DNA of 24,118 nucleotides. It comes from DASYSL01 sp036003365. GTDB lineage: Bacteria > Eisenbacteria > RBG-16-71-46 > DASYSL01. The first letter of the stretch is position 1. The number at the start of each line of letters is the position of its first letter. The stretch covers positions 1-24,118 of the forward strand of contig DASYSL010000192.1 in assembly GCA_036003365.1 (NCBI GenBank), read 5' to 3'. Position numbers and translations under genes: made by a program. This document shows positions 1-7,185 of the stretch, one piece after another. Below the pieces are notes generated by a model. The model made no database searches. It worked only from the letters and a program-made list of their open reading frames with translations, and was not told the origin of the DNA.

Positions 1-1175
1 ATCACGTTCCACAATTGCGGCAGCTCGTCGATGCGCGTGGCGCGCATGAAGCGACCCCACGGCGTGACGCGTGGATCGGACACGGTGGCGAGAACAGGGC
101 CGGTCTGGGCTTCGGCGTCGGGACGCATCGAGCGGAACTTCGAGATGCGGAAGGGGCGCATGTGCTGGCCAACCCGCTCCTGACGGAAGAACACCGGGCC
201 GCCGTCCTGCAGCTTGGTGAGAATGATCGCGATCAAGATGAGGGGCGAGAGCAGGATGAGCAGCGTGAGCGCGGTCACCACGTCGAACACCCGCTTGGCC
301 GCGCGCATGGAGGGCGACACGGGATTGCGCGTCAGCTCGAGCGTGAGCACGTCTTCGAGATTCAGGAACTCGAGACGGCCGATCACCGTCTCGTACGACG
401 TCGGTGCCACGAGAATGCGCGTGCGCGAAATGGATTCGCGCGACAGTGCGCCCAGCAAGCGATCCTGCCAGCTCGGTCCGGGCGCGAGCAGCACCTCGTC
501 CACGCCATGCTCGACCACGAGCCGCGGCAAGTCTTCCCAGGAGCCGAGCACCGGATAACCCGCGAACGTGGCGCCGACCGCGCCCGGCTCGCCTTCGGCC
601 CACGCGAATCCCACCATCTCGATGTTGCCGAGTGAGCCTTCGCGGGCGCGCGCCACCAGCGATTCGCCCTGGCGCGACAGCCCAACGATCATGGTGCGCA
701 GGGGACGGCGCGAGCGCACGAAGTTGCGCACCAGGGAGTGCCACGCGCTCAGGAACAGAAGGTCGAGCACGAAGTAAGTCAGGAAGACCGAGCGCGGGAA
801 GCCGAAGTTCTTGGTGAAGTAGTAGACGACGATGAGGAAGAACACGTGCAGCATGAGCGCCTGCAGGATGCGCGGGAAGATGCCTTGGCGCGAATCCGTC
901 GTGTCGTAGACGCCGCCCATGTGCAGCCAGAACGCCTGGCTGCCCACGACCAGCCACAACAGGTGCGGCACCTCGTGGTACACGCCCATGGGCAGGAGGC
1001 CGCGGAAGAGCGGGATGTAGACGAAGGAGCGCAAGAGAAACGCGAGCCGGTAGGCGGCGATCGCGATCAGGAGGTCGCCGACGACGAGCATCCACCAGCG
1101 CCGCTTGGCGTAGGCCAAAGGCCCCGCGGCGAGACGCGCCGGCATGGGCTCGTGCGCTGGAGCCGGCGCGCTCAT
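1..1175 (-). CDS. Polyprenyl-phosphate sugar-1-phosphate transferase (WcaJ/WbaP-like), 3' end cut by window
   Basis: This is a membrane enzyme of the bacterial sugar transferase family, which moves a sugar-1-phosphate from a nucleotide sugar to undecaprenyl phosphate and so starts exopolysaccharide or O-antigen units. The 391 visible codons show hydrophobic N-terminal segments (about residues 28-135), a Rossmann-like middle domain, and then the catalytic part: a membrane-entry stretch beginning KRVFDVV, then GGPVFFRQERVG, KFRSMRPDAE, DPRVTPWGRF and TRIDELPQLWNV. The usual terminal GDMSLVGPRP block lies outside the window. The ATG at 1175 overlaps the stop of the upstream glycosyltransferase as ATGA, so the two are probably co-translated. 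The transferred sugar cannot be told from sequence. The family call is firm. Confidence 0.93.
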   Translation of the reverse strand, partial: MSAPAPAHEPMPARLAAGPLAYAKRRWWMLVVGDLLIAIAAYRLAFLLRSFVYIPLFRGLLPMGVYHEVPHLLWLVVGSQAFWLHMGGVYDTTDSRQGIFPRILQALMLHVFFLIVVYYFTKNFGFPRSVFLTYFVLDLLFLSAWHSLVRNFVRSRRPLRTMIVGLSRQGESLVARAREGSLGNIEMVGFAWAEGEPGAVGATFAGYPVLGSWEDLPRLVVEHGVDEVLLAPGPSWQDRLLGALSRESISRTRILVAPTSYETVIGRLEFLNLEDVLTLELTRNPVSPSMRAAKRVFDVVTALTLLILLSPLILIAIILTKLQDGGPVFFRQERVGQHMRPFRISKFRSMRPDAEAQTGPVLATVSDPRVTPWGRFMRATRIDELPQLWNV

Positions 1176-2068
1176 CGCCGCGACCCCACGTGGCGCACCA
1201 GGCGCAGGCGGAGCGCCCAGTCGAGCATCGTCCCGCGCGTCGCGATGGCGGTCCGAATGAGCGCGTTCGCCCAGCCCGGCGTCGTGGCCGCGAAATGCTT
1301 GTCGTGGAACAGCACCATCGAGCGATGGAACTCCCGGTTGGCCGCCAATCGGGCCTGGCGGCTGCTGGCACCTTTGCGGTGGATGACAACAGCCTGAGGA
1401 TTGTAGACCACGCGCCAACCCGCCGCTCGTACCGCCATGCAGAAGTCGATGTCCTCGCCATACAGGAAATAGCGCTCGTCCATGCCGCCGACCTTCTCGA
1501 GGGCCTCGCGGCGCACCATGAGGAAGGCGCCCATGACCGCGCCCACGTCCATGATCGCCGTCGGGTCGCTGTCCTCGAGGTTGTAGGCGCGGGCCGCCGG
1601 ATGGCTCGGGAAGAGCCGGTCGAGCCCCGCCAGGCGAAAGAGGGACACCATGGGCGTGGGCACCGAGCGCCGGGACGCGCGTTGCAGCGTGCCGTCGGGG
1701 TTGTTCACACGCCCGCCCACGATGCCGACGTCGGGATGCTCGTCGAGGAAGGCGACCATGCGGTCGAGGGCGCCGTCTTCGAGCTGCGCGTCGGGATTGA
1801 GCAGCAGGACGTGGAGGCCGGTGGCTTGGCGGAAACCCTGGTTATTGGCGCGCGAGAAGCCCACGTTGGTGGCATTGCGGATCAGGCGCACGCCGCCGTC
1901 CTGGGCCGCCAGGTCGGCGGAGCCGTCGTTGGAGGCGTTGTCGACGACAATGATCTCGTAGCTCGCCCGGTGCGTGGCGCGCCGGACAGAATCCAGGCAA
2001 AGCGGAAGATCGGCGGCGGAGTTGAAGCTGACGATGAGAACCGAGCAATCGAGGGGCGGCACCGCCAT
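1172..2068 (-). CDS. Family 2 glycosyltransferase (rhamnosyltransferase-like)
   Basis: This 298-residue GT-A fold protein has the hallmarks of cell-surface GT2 enzymes: SVLIVSFNSA at the N-terminus, EIIVVDNASNDGS for nucleotide binding, NVGFSRANNQG, the LLLNPDA metal-binding region, and a late GEDIDFCMAVRAAGW block that in this family holds the catalytic base region. It should add a sugar to a lipid-linked glycan in the cytoplasm, handing on to or from the sugar transferase it overlaps by 4 bp. The best match by eye is WbbL-like rhamnosyltransferases; donor and acceptor are unknown. There is no Shine-Dalgarno before ATG 2068, and a TATACT sits only two bases upstream, so a GTG at 2062 on a leaderless message is an alternative start. 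Confidence 0.92.
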   Translation of the reverse strand: MAVPPLDCSVLIVSFNSAADLPLCLDSVRRATHRASYEIIVVDNASNDGSADLAAQDGGVRLIRNATNVGFSRANNQGFRQATGLHVLLLNPDAQLEDGALDRMVAFLDEHPDVGIVGGRVNNPDGTLQRASRRSVPTPMVSLFRLAGLDRLFPSHPAARAYNLEDSDPTAIMDVGAVMGAFLMVRREALEKVGGMDERYFLYGEDIDFCMAVRAAGWRVVYNPQAVVIHRKGASSRQARLAANREFHRSMVLFHDKHFAATTPGWANALIRTAIATRGTMLDWALRLRLVRHVGSRR

Positions 2069-2070
2069 TT

Positions 2071-2101
2071 AGTATAGGGCAACAGGAACCGGTGCTGATA
2101 A
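2071..2101 (-). promoter_or_regulatory. Candidate promoter for the glycan genes (TTATCA - 19 nt - TATACT)
   Basis: Reading the minus strand, TATACT lies at 2076-2071 and TTATCA at 2101-2096, with a 19-nt spacer, which is long. The -10 hexamer ends only 2 nt before ATG 2068, so transcription would begin at or just inside the annotated start. Either translation starts at GTG 2062 on a leaderless message, or the true promoter is elsewhere. Confidence 0.3.
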
Positions 2102-2106
2102 TTCGC

Positions 2107-2135
2107 TTCCTTCGATCTGGCCGATTGATTAGTAT
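2107..2135 (+). promoter_or_regulatory. Weak candidate promoter for the micropeptide gene
   Basis: TAGTAT at 2130-2135 matches the -10 consensus at four positions and lies 49 nt before the micropeptide start. The hexamer 17 nt upstream, TTCCTT, is a poor -35. This 116-bp gap between divergent genes must carry the plus-strand promoter, but I cannot place it firmly. Confidence 0.3.
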
Positions 2136-2184
2136 TGAGCCCTTCCCACCGCTCCACACAACCTATTCAACACCGGAGGCCGTC

Positions 2185-2352
2185 ATGTTCGGCATCGATT
2201 CCTACCTCATCGAGTGGTCGTATTTCCTCTTCTCCGTCTCCCCCGGGCTCCTCGGCTACGAAGGTCAGCCGGGCAATCAGGGTGGCAGCAATGGCATTCC
2301 GGAAGGACTCAAGGGCTACGAGGGTCAGCCGGGCAATCAGGGCGGCAAGTAA
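2185..2352 (+). CDS. Collagen-like repeat micropeptide, 55 aa, no known function
   Basis: I do not recognise this gene. It encodes 55 residues: an aromatic, hydrophobic N-terminal third (about residues 1-20, with the run SYFLFSV), then a Gly-X-Y tract from residue 21. The tract reads GLL-GYE-GQP-GNQ-GGS, a break NGIPE, then GLK-GYE-GQP-GNQ-GGK and stop. The start is set by GGAGG at 2175-2179, five bases before ATG 2185; an in-frame ATG at 2092 lacks such a site. A perfect intrinsic terminator follows 25 nt after the stop, so this is a single-gene transcript. The 11-residue repeat is identical in protein but differs in DNA only at synonymous sites, which argues for translation. It could be a secreted or membrane-bound collagen-like peptide or a peptide precursor. 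No modifying enzyme is adjacent. Confidence 0.65.
   Translation: MFGIDSYLIEWSYFLFSVSPGLLGYEGQPGNQGGSNGIPEGLKGYEGQPGNQGGK
2254..2346 (+). repeat. Two 33-bp direct repeats, 60-bp period, inside the micropeptide gene
   Basis: Copies at 2254-2286 and 2314-2346 both encode GYEGQPGNQGG. They differ at two bases, both silent (GAA/GAG and GGT/GGC). The surrounding codons also keep the period: a GLL triplet precedes the first copy and a GLK triplet the second. Confidence 0.9.
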
Positions 2353-2377
2353 GAAGACCGACCACAGCCGAAGAGCG

Positions 2378-2408
2378 AGCGCCCCGCGCATGCGGGGCGC
2401 TTCGTTTT
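2378..2408 (+). terminator. Intrinsic terminator after the micropeptide gene
   Basis: A perfect 10-bp GC-rich stem (2378-2387 with 2392-2401) closes a GCAT loop and is followed by TCGTTTT. It separates the micropeptide from the WYL regulators downstream. Confidence 0.85.
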
Positions 2409-2429
2409 GCGGGGCTTTTCGCGCTCCGC

Positions 2430-2458
2430 TTGCGAGGTGCGAACGCTCCCTCTATGCT
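2430..2458 (+). promoter_or_regulatory. Sigma-70-type promoter for the WYL regulator operon
   Basis: TTGCGA at 2430-2435 and TATGCT at 2453-2458 are separated by exactly 17 nt. The site lies just after the terminator and would give a leader of about 54 nt before the proposed TTG start at 2519. Confidence 0.5.
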
Positions 2459-2518
2459 CGCTCCACACCCCGTCTTTGCGATGGATCAACGCCCACTCCG
2501 AAGAGCAAGGATGCCCCC

Positions 2519-3529
2519 TTGGCGGAGAGAAAGAGCGCCCGCCTCATCGATCTTCTGACCCTGCTCCTGACGCGCCGTTATGGCGTCGAGCTGGGGGAGA
2601 TCCGCCGTCTGCGCGGCTATCCGGGCGGCGAGGAGGCATTCCATCGCCAGTTCGAGCGCGACAAGGAGCTCCTGCGCGACCTGGGCTTCGCGGTGGTGGC
2701 GCGCGAGGATGCCGACGACTCGGCGGCCACCGTCTACTTCCTCGACCGCTCGAAGGCGCTTCTGCGCGAGATCCGCTTCACCCCCGAAGAGCTAGCCGCC
2801 TTGGCGCTGGCGCGGCGCCTCACGGCGCACCTGCCGCTCGTGGGCTCGAACGTGCGGGAGGGGCTGAGCCGGGCCGGCGAGACGGCGCTCGATGAGTGGG
2901 CGACGGTGGGGGTGTCGAGCCTGCCCGTGCCCGCCGCCACCGGCAAGCGCGAGGAGTCGAAGCTCCGCCTGCTCGAGCGCGCGGTCGCCTCCGACAAGCG
3001 CCTGCGCATGCGCTACCGCGCGCTGGGTGACTCGAAGGCGCTGGCGCGAGAGATCGATCCCTACGGTCTCTATCTGCACGGCGGCGCCTGGTACGTGTAC
3101 GGCCACTGCCACTTGAGGCGCGCGCCGCGGCGCTTCCGCGTCAATCGCATCGAGGACCTGCGCTTCGCCACGCGCGGCAAGGGTCCGGACTTCTCGCTGC
3201 CGCGCGGTTTCGATCTGCGCCGCCACGTCGACCGCTTTCCCTTCGAGCTGGGTCCGTCGTCGAGCGGCGAGACGGTGGTGCGCTTCGCGCCCGCCCAGGC
3301 GTGGCGCGTGGGCGCGGGACTCGGGCGCCGCGGTCGCGTCACGCGCGAGGACGACGGCTCGGTGCGTCTCAAGCTCAGCGATGTGAATCCGGAAGCGCTC
3401 GTCACCTGGGTGCTCGGGCTCGGACGCGGCGTGCAGATCCTGTCGCCTCCCGGGTTGCGCAAGGAGATCGGGAAGGCGGCGCGCAAGGTGGCGACCGCGC
3501 ATCGCGGCCCCGCGGGAAAGAAACGCTGA
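2519..3529 (+). CDS. WYL-domain transcriptional regulator, first of a coupled pair (PafB-like)
   Basis: This 336-residue protein has the plan of HTH-WYL-WCX regulators. A short N-terminal helical region (SARLIDLLTLLLTRRYGV) resembles the first helices of their winged HTH. A linker includes FTPEELAALALARRL. The WYL core follows at about residues 155-215 (REIDPYGLYLHGGAWYVYGH, then RRFRVNRIEDL), and a C-terminal WCX-like region ends with LVTWVLGLGRGVQILSPPGLR. No ATG fits the domain start. TTG 2519 is chosen because AAGGA lies 7 nt upstream and the protein then begins at the usual point. In actinobacteria, tandem WYL proteins (PafB/PafC) activate DNA-damage genes; whether this pair does so is inference. 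It overlaps the next gene as TGATG. Confidence 0.83.
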   Translation: MAERKSARLIDLLTLLLTRRYGVELGEIRRLRGYPGGEEAFHRQFERDKELLRDLGFAVVAREDADDSAATVYFLDRSKALLREIRFTPEELAALALARRLTAHLPLVGSNVREGLSRAGETALDEWATVGVSSLPVPAATGKREESKLRLLERAVASDKRLRMRYRALGDSKALAREIDPYGLYLHGGAWYVYGHCHLRRAPRRFRVNRIEDLRFATRGKGPDFSLPRGFDLRRHVDRFPFELGPSSSGETVVRFAPAQAWRVGAGLGRRGRVTREDDGSVRLKLSDVNPEALVTWVLGLGRGVQILSPPGLRKEIGKAARKVATAHRGPAGKKR

Positions 3530-4491
3530 TGGCTGTCGCCCAGGGACATGTTCCGCGTCTGCTTCATCTCGTGCGCCTGCTCGAGAAGCGTGGCGAGATG
3601 CCGCTCGCCGACGTGGCCGCCGAATTGGGCGTGAGCGAGGACGAGCTGGCCGAGGACGTGCGCCTGCTCGGCACCTGCGGGGTGCCGCCGTACTCGCCCG
3701 CCGATCTCTTCGAGATCGAGATCGAAGGCAGCATCGTGCGCCTGGGCCGCGGTCTTTTGCGCCTGCCACGCTTTCAGCTCACGGCCGAAGAAGTGGCGGG
3801 CCTGCGTCTGGCGGCGCGTCTCGCCGAGGCCGAGGGCTGGGGCGAGTCGCGCGCCTTGAAGCGCGCGCTCGGCAAGCTCGAGGAAGCGTTGGTGCCGGAA
3901 GAGCGCGAGCGCGGACGCAAGCTGGCGCGGCGGCTCGCCTTTGCCGGCGTGTCTCCGGATCAGGCGCGCAAGCTCGAGATGCTCGAGCGCGCCATGAGCG
4001 AGAACCGCGCCGTCGAGATCGTCTACTTCACCGAGTGGAGCGAGACCGTGTCGCGCCGCGTCGTGCGCCCCTATGCCGTGGTCACGTCGCCGGACGGCCG
4101 CTATCTCGTGGGCCACGACTCCAAGCGCGAGAACGTGATCACCTTCCGCGTCGATCACATCGTGCGCTTGCGGCTCACGTCGGAGCGCTTCGTGCGCCCG
4201 GCCGACTTCGATCCCACGCCCCACGTCGATTGGAAGGCCCCGGGGAATCGCGGTGAGCCGGCCTTGCTGCGCTTCGATGCCAGTGCCGCGCGCCTGGCGC
4301 GGGATCGTTTTCCCGATGCCAAGCCGGGGCCGAAGGGATCTCTGTTGGTGCGCGTTCCGGTGTGGCCGGGCGCATCGTTCTGCCGTTTCGTCCTGTCGTG
4401 GGCCGGGGGCTGCGAGGTGCTGGAGCCCCAGAGCGTGCGTGACGCGGTGGCCGAGTACGCGGCCCAGGTCGCGGCCACGCACGACGGCTGA
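3529..4491 (+). CDS. WYL-domain transcriptional regulator, second of the pair (PafC-like)
   Basis: This 320-residue paralogue-like partner starts with a clearer winged-HTH (LLHLVRLLEKRGEMPLADVA then ELGVSEDELAEDVRLL, about residues 11-48), followed by QLTAEEVAGLRLAARLAE. The WYL domain is at about residues 165-230 (VRPYAVVTSPDGRYLVGHD and ITFRVDHIVRLRL), with a WCX-like tail (FCRFVLSWAGGCEVLEPQSVR). The start ATG shares bases with the preceding TGA, so the two regulators are probably made in equal amounts and act as a heterodimer, as in PafBC. WYL domains bind ligands, in known cases nucleic acid such as single-stranded DNA; the signal here is unknown. The secreted protease gene starts 14 bp downstream, so they probably share a transcript. 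Confidence 0.86.
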   Translation: MAVAQGHVPRLLHLVRLLEKRGEMPLADVAAELGVSEDELAEDVRLLGTCGVPPYSPADLFEIEIEGSIVRLGRGLLRLPRFQLTAEEVAGLRLAARLAEAEGWGESRALKRALGKLEEALVPEERERGRKLARRLAFAGVSPDQARKLEMLERAMSENRAVEIVYFTEWSETVSRRVVRPYAVVTSPDGRYLVGHDSKRENVITFRVDHIVRLRLTSERFVRPADFDPTPHVDWKAPGNRGEPALLRFDASAARLARDRFPDAKPGPKGSLLVRVPVWPGASFCRFVLSWAGGCEVLEPQSVRDAVAEYAAQVAATHDG

Positions 4492-4505
4492 GGAGGATCG
4501 TGATC

Positions 4506-6389
4506 GTGTCGTCGTCCTGGAAACGATTCGGGCGCGCGGTGCTCGCGCTCGCGCTCACCGCACTCGCCGGTACTCGCGCCGACGCATCGATCGATGCCAA
4601 GTCGAAGCCGGTGCTCGACCGCTATCTCAAGGTTACCGGCGGCCGCGACGCCTGGCAGGCCGACTCGACCACGCACGCGCACTTCCACGTCAAGGCGTTC
4701 ACGCTCGAAGGCACGGTCGATCGCTGGAGCGCGCGCCCCGATCGCTCGGTGACCTCCACCCGCCTTGGTCCGCTCTCGCTCTCCGAAGGCACGAGCGGCG
4801 GCAAAGCCTGGCGCATCGACCAGAATGGCAAGCTGCAGTGGCTCGACGGGCCCGAGCTTGCCGACGCGCTCGGCGAGAACTATCTCGACCAGGAGCTGTT
4901 CTTGGCACCCGATCAGGGCGGGGGATCCATCCGCTACTTGAGGCGCGACGGTACCGGCGACGCCGCCGTCGACGTCTTGGAAGTGACGCCGCCCAAGGGA
5001 CGCGCGCGCCAGCTGTCGTTCTCGGTGGCCACCGGCTATCTGATGAAGTCGCTGCAACCCGGCGACGCGCAGACAGTCGAAACCACGCTTTACGAGTACT
5101 CATTGCAGGCCGGGCGCCAGCGCCCGCAGCGCTCGCTGGCCAAGGTCGTGGGCATGCCGGCCAACGACGTCGAGATCACGTCCGACTCGCTGCGCGCGAG
5201 CGTGGCGGTGGATCCGCCGCTCTTCCTGCCGCCCGAGGGCATGGCCAAGGATTACCGCTTCCTGGGCTCGACGCACTCGACCACGATGCCGATGCGTTAC
5301 TCGCAGCGCCACGTCTGGCTCAAGGTCTCGATCAACGGCGAGCCGCCGGAAGACTTCCTGCTCGACACGGGCGCGAGCGTCACGGTGATCGACAGCGTCT
5401 ACGCGGCCAAGCTCGGCCTGGTCACGCACGGATCGCTGCAGGGCACGGGCGCGGGTTCGTCGGGGCAGTTCGCGTTCACCAAGGTGAACACCATTCATGT
5501 TGCGGGCGATGAAGGCTCGGGCATCGAGCTGACGGCGCAGAACGTGGTCGTCGCACCCTTGTCGAAATATCTCGAGTCGTACTTCTGGCGCACCACGCCG
5601 GGCGTGCTCGGCTACGACTTCCTGAGCCGCTTCGTGACCACGATCGACTACGAGAACCAGAAGCTCACGTTCAGCGACCCGGACGCGTACAAGTACACCG
5701 GCAAGGGCCAGGCGGTGCCGATCTCGTTCAGCGACGGCGTTCCAGTCGTGCACGCCAAGATGGACGGCGTCGAGGGCGAGTTCCGTCTCGATGTCGGCAG
5801 TGGCAGCTCGGTCGACCTGCACACGCCCTTCGTGGAAAAGAACAACTTCCGCGCCAAGGCCAAGAAAACGGTCGAAGCACCGGGCGCGGGCTTCGGTGGC
5901 TCGTTCGACATGGACATGGCGCGGCTGCCGTCGTTCTCGATCGGCAATTATGTGATCGCCGATCCCCTGGTCGGGCTCACGCGCACCCAGATCGGCACGT
6001 TCTCGGGCCAGGACTTCGCCGGCAACGTGGGCAACCGCATCCTCGACCGGTTCCGTCTGACCCTCGATTACGCGAAGAAGATGGTCTACTTCGAGCCCAA
6101 CACGAGCTTCGGCAAGCGCGACGAGTTCGGCCAGTTCGGCGCCCAGGTGGTGAAGCAGGGCGATCAGATCGTGGTGGGCTTCGTGGCCGATGGCACGCCG
6201 GCAGCGCGCTCGGGGCTCAAGGTGGGCGACATCGTGGTGGCGATCAACGGCAAGGACGCGAACAGCTACTCGGTCGACCAGGTCTATCCGCTGCTCGAGG
6301 AATCGCCGACCGGCACCGAGATCTCGTTCCACGTCATCCGTGGCGGCGAGACCCACGACTTCAAGGTCAAGCTCGAGCCGATTTTGTAG
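4506..6389 (+). CDS. Secreted two-lobed retropepsin-like protein with C-terminal PDZ domain
   Basis: This protein of about 627 residues has four parts. A signal peptide (VLALALTALAGTRADA) comes first. Residues 30-200 resemble LolA-like lipoprotein-carrier folds (LDRYLKVTGG near the start). Two aspartic-protease-like lobes follow: lobe 1 has LLDTGASVTVID (Asp287) and closes with GVLGYDFLSRF; lobe 2 has RLDVGSGSSVDL (Asp429) and closes with GNVGNRILDRF. A PDZ domain ends it (GTPAARSGLKVGDIVVAING). Clan AA proteases use two DTG/DSG motifs, one per lobe; here the second is DVG, with the Asp kept. It should act in the periplasm or at the surface. AGGAGG at 4491-4496 gives 9-nt spacing to GTG 4506; GTG 4500 in frame is the alternative. 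The last 23 bp overlap pabC, which is convergent. Confidence 0.85.
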   Translation: MSSSWKRFGRAVLALALTALAGTRADASIDAKSKPVLDRYLKVTGGRDAWQADSTTHAHFHVKAFTLEGTVDRWSARPDRSVTSTRLGPLSLSEGTSGGKAWRIDQNGKLQWLDGPELADALGENYLDQELFLAPDQGGGSIRYLRRDGTGDAAVDVLEVTPPKGRARQLSFSVATGYLMKSLQPGDAQTVETTLYEYSLQAGRQRPQRSLAKVVGMPANDVEITSDSLRASVAVDPPLFLPPEGMAKDYRFLGSTHSTTMPMRYSQRHVWLKVSINGEPPEDFLLDTGASVTVIDSVYAAKLGLVTHGSLQGTGAGSSGQFAFTKVNTIHVAGDEGSGIELTAQNVVVAPLSKYLESYFWRTTPGVLGYDFLSRFVTTIDYENQKLTFSDPDAYKYTGKGQAVPISFSDGVPVVHAKMDGVEGEFRLDVGSGSSVDLHTPFVEKNNFRAKAKKTVEAPGAGFGGSFDMDMARLPSFSIGNYVIADPLVGLTRTQIGTFSGQDFAGNVGNRILDRFRLTLDYAKKMVYFEPNTSFGKRDEFGQFGAQVVKQGDQIVVGFVADGTPAARSGLKVGDIVVAINGKDANSYSVDQVYPLLEESPTGTEISFHVIRGGETHDFKVKLEPIL

Positions 6390-7185
6390 TCGCGGCTTTG
6401 AACGCGGCTACGAGCTTGCGCGTGACGGGGCCCGCAGGGATGCCCTGACCATCGACTTCGACAAGCGGCACGACACCACGAATGCTGTTGGTGAGGAAGG
6501 CCTCGCTCGCCCGAGCGAGGTCTGTTTGCGTGATGGGGCGCTGCACGGCCTTGCCCTGCTTGATCGCCCACGCGCGGGTGACGCCGGGGAGAAGTGGCAG
6601 ACGCGCGGGCGGGGTGACCAGCGTGTCGTCGATCACCGCGAAGAGATTGTGCGCCGATGCCTCGGCGATGCCGCCTTCGCCGTCGGCGATCAAGGCTTCG
6701 TCGACGCCCGCCTCGCGCGCCCGTCGCGCGGCCTCGACATAGAGGAGCGCCGAGCACGACTTGTGGCGCGCCGTGCTGCCGCCATACAAATCGTCGAGGA
6801 AGACGGCGCTCATGCTCTTGGGTGGCGCCGCAGCCGGAGCGAGCCTCGCGATCACCCGCGGCCGCGGCTTCTCGGGAGGCGCGAAGCCGCCGAGACCCGG
6901 CCCGCGCGTCCACGTGATGCGCAGCGCCGCACGCTCCGGCCGCGCCGAATGGATGAGATCGCGCGCGCCACGCGCGCCCCTCCGCATGAGCGCGTCGACC
7001 TCCGGGAAACCCAGCTCACGCGCCGAGCGGCGAAACCGATCCATGTGCGCCATCAGCCAGATGGGCCGCCCGCGCACCACGAGGATCGTCTCGAAGAGCC
7101 CGTCGCCGTAAGCCAGGGCGCGGTCGTCGGCCGGAAACGCGTCGCTCACGAACGCTCCCTCGGCCCAATGGATGATTTGTTTCAT
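6367..7185 (-). CDS. pabC: Aminodeoxychorismate lyase (class IV aminotransferase fold)
   Basis: PabC splits 4-amino-4-deoxychorismate into p-aminobenzoate and pyruvate for folate synthesis, using PLP. The 272 residues show the family plan: LAYGDGLFETILVVRG near residues 25-40, RARHK-type PLP-lysine region (Lys142 in ARHKSCSALLYV), and DEALIADGEGGIAEASAHNLF with Glu175 in the position that holds the PLP nitrogen, then the PLLPGVTRAW stretch. ATG 7185 is chosen because it overlaps the pabB stop as ATGA; an upstream in-frame start would lie inside pabB. The context with pabB favours PabC over branched-chain or D-amino-acid aminotransferases, which share the fold. The 3' end overlaps the convergent protease gene by 23 bp. 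Confidence 0.9.
   Translation of the reverse strand: MKQIIHWAEGAFVSDAFPADDRALAYGDGLFETILVVRGRPIWLMAHMDRFRRSARELGFPEVDALMRRGARGARDLIHSARPERAALRITWTRGPGLGGFAPPEKPRPRVIARLAPAAAPPKSMSAVFLDDLYGGSTARHKSCSALLYVEAARRAREAGVDEALIADGEGGIAEASAHNLFAVIDDTLVTPPARLPLLPGVTRAWAIKQGKAVQRPITQTDLARASEAFLTNSIRGVVPLVEVDGQGIPAGPVTRKLVAAFKAATTKSARA

Noticed and set aside
2092..2184. Longer 86-residue version of the micropeptide starting at ATG 2092
   Set aside because: No ribosome-binding site precedes 2092, whereas GGAGG is five bases before ATG 2185; the extra 31 residues look like untranslated leader.
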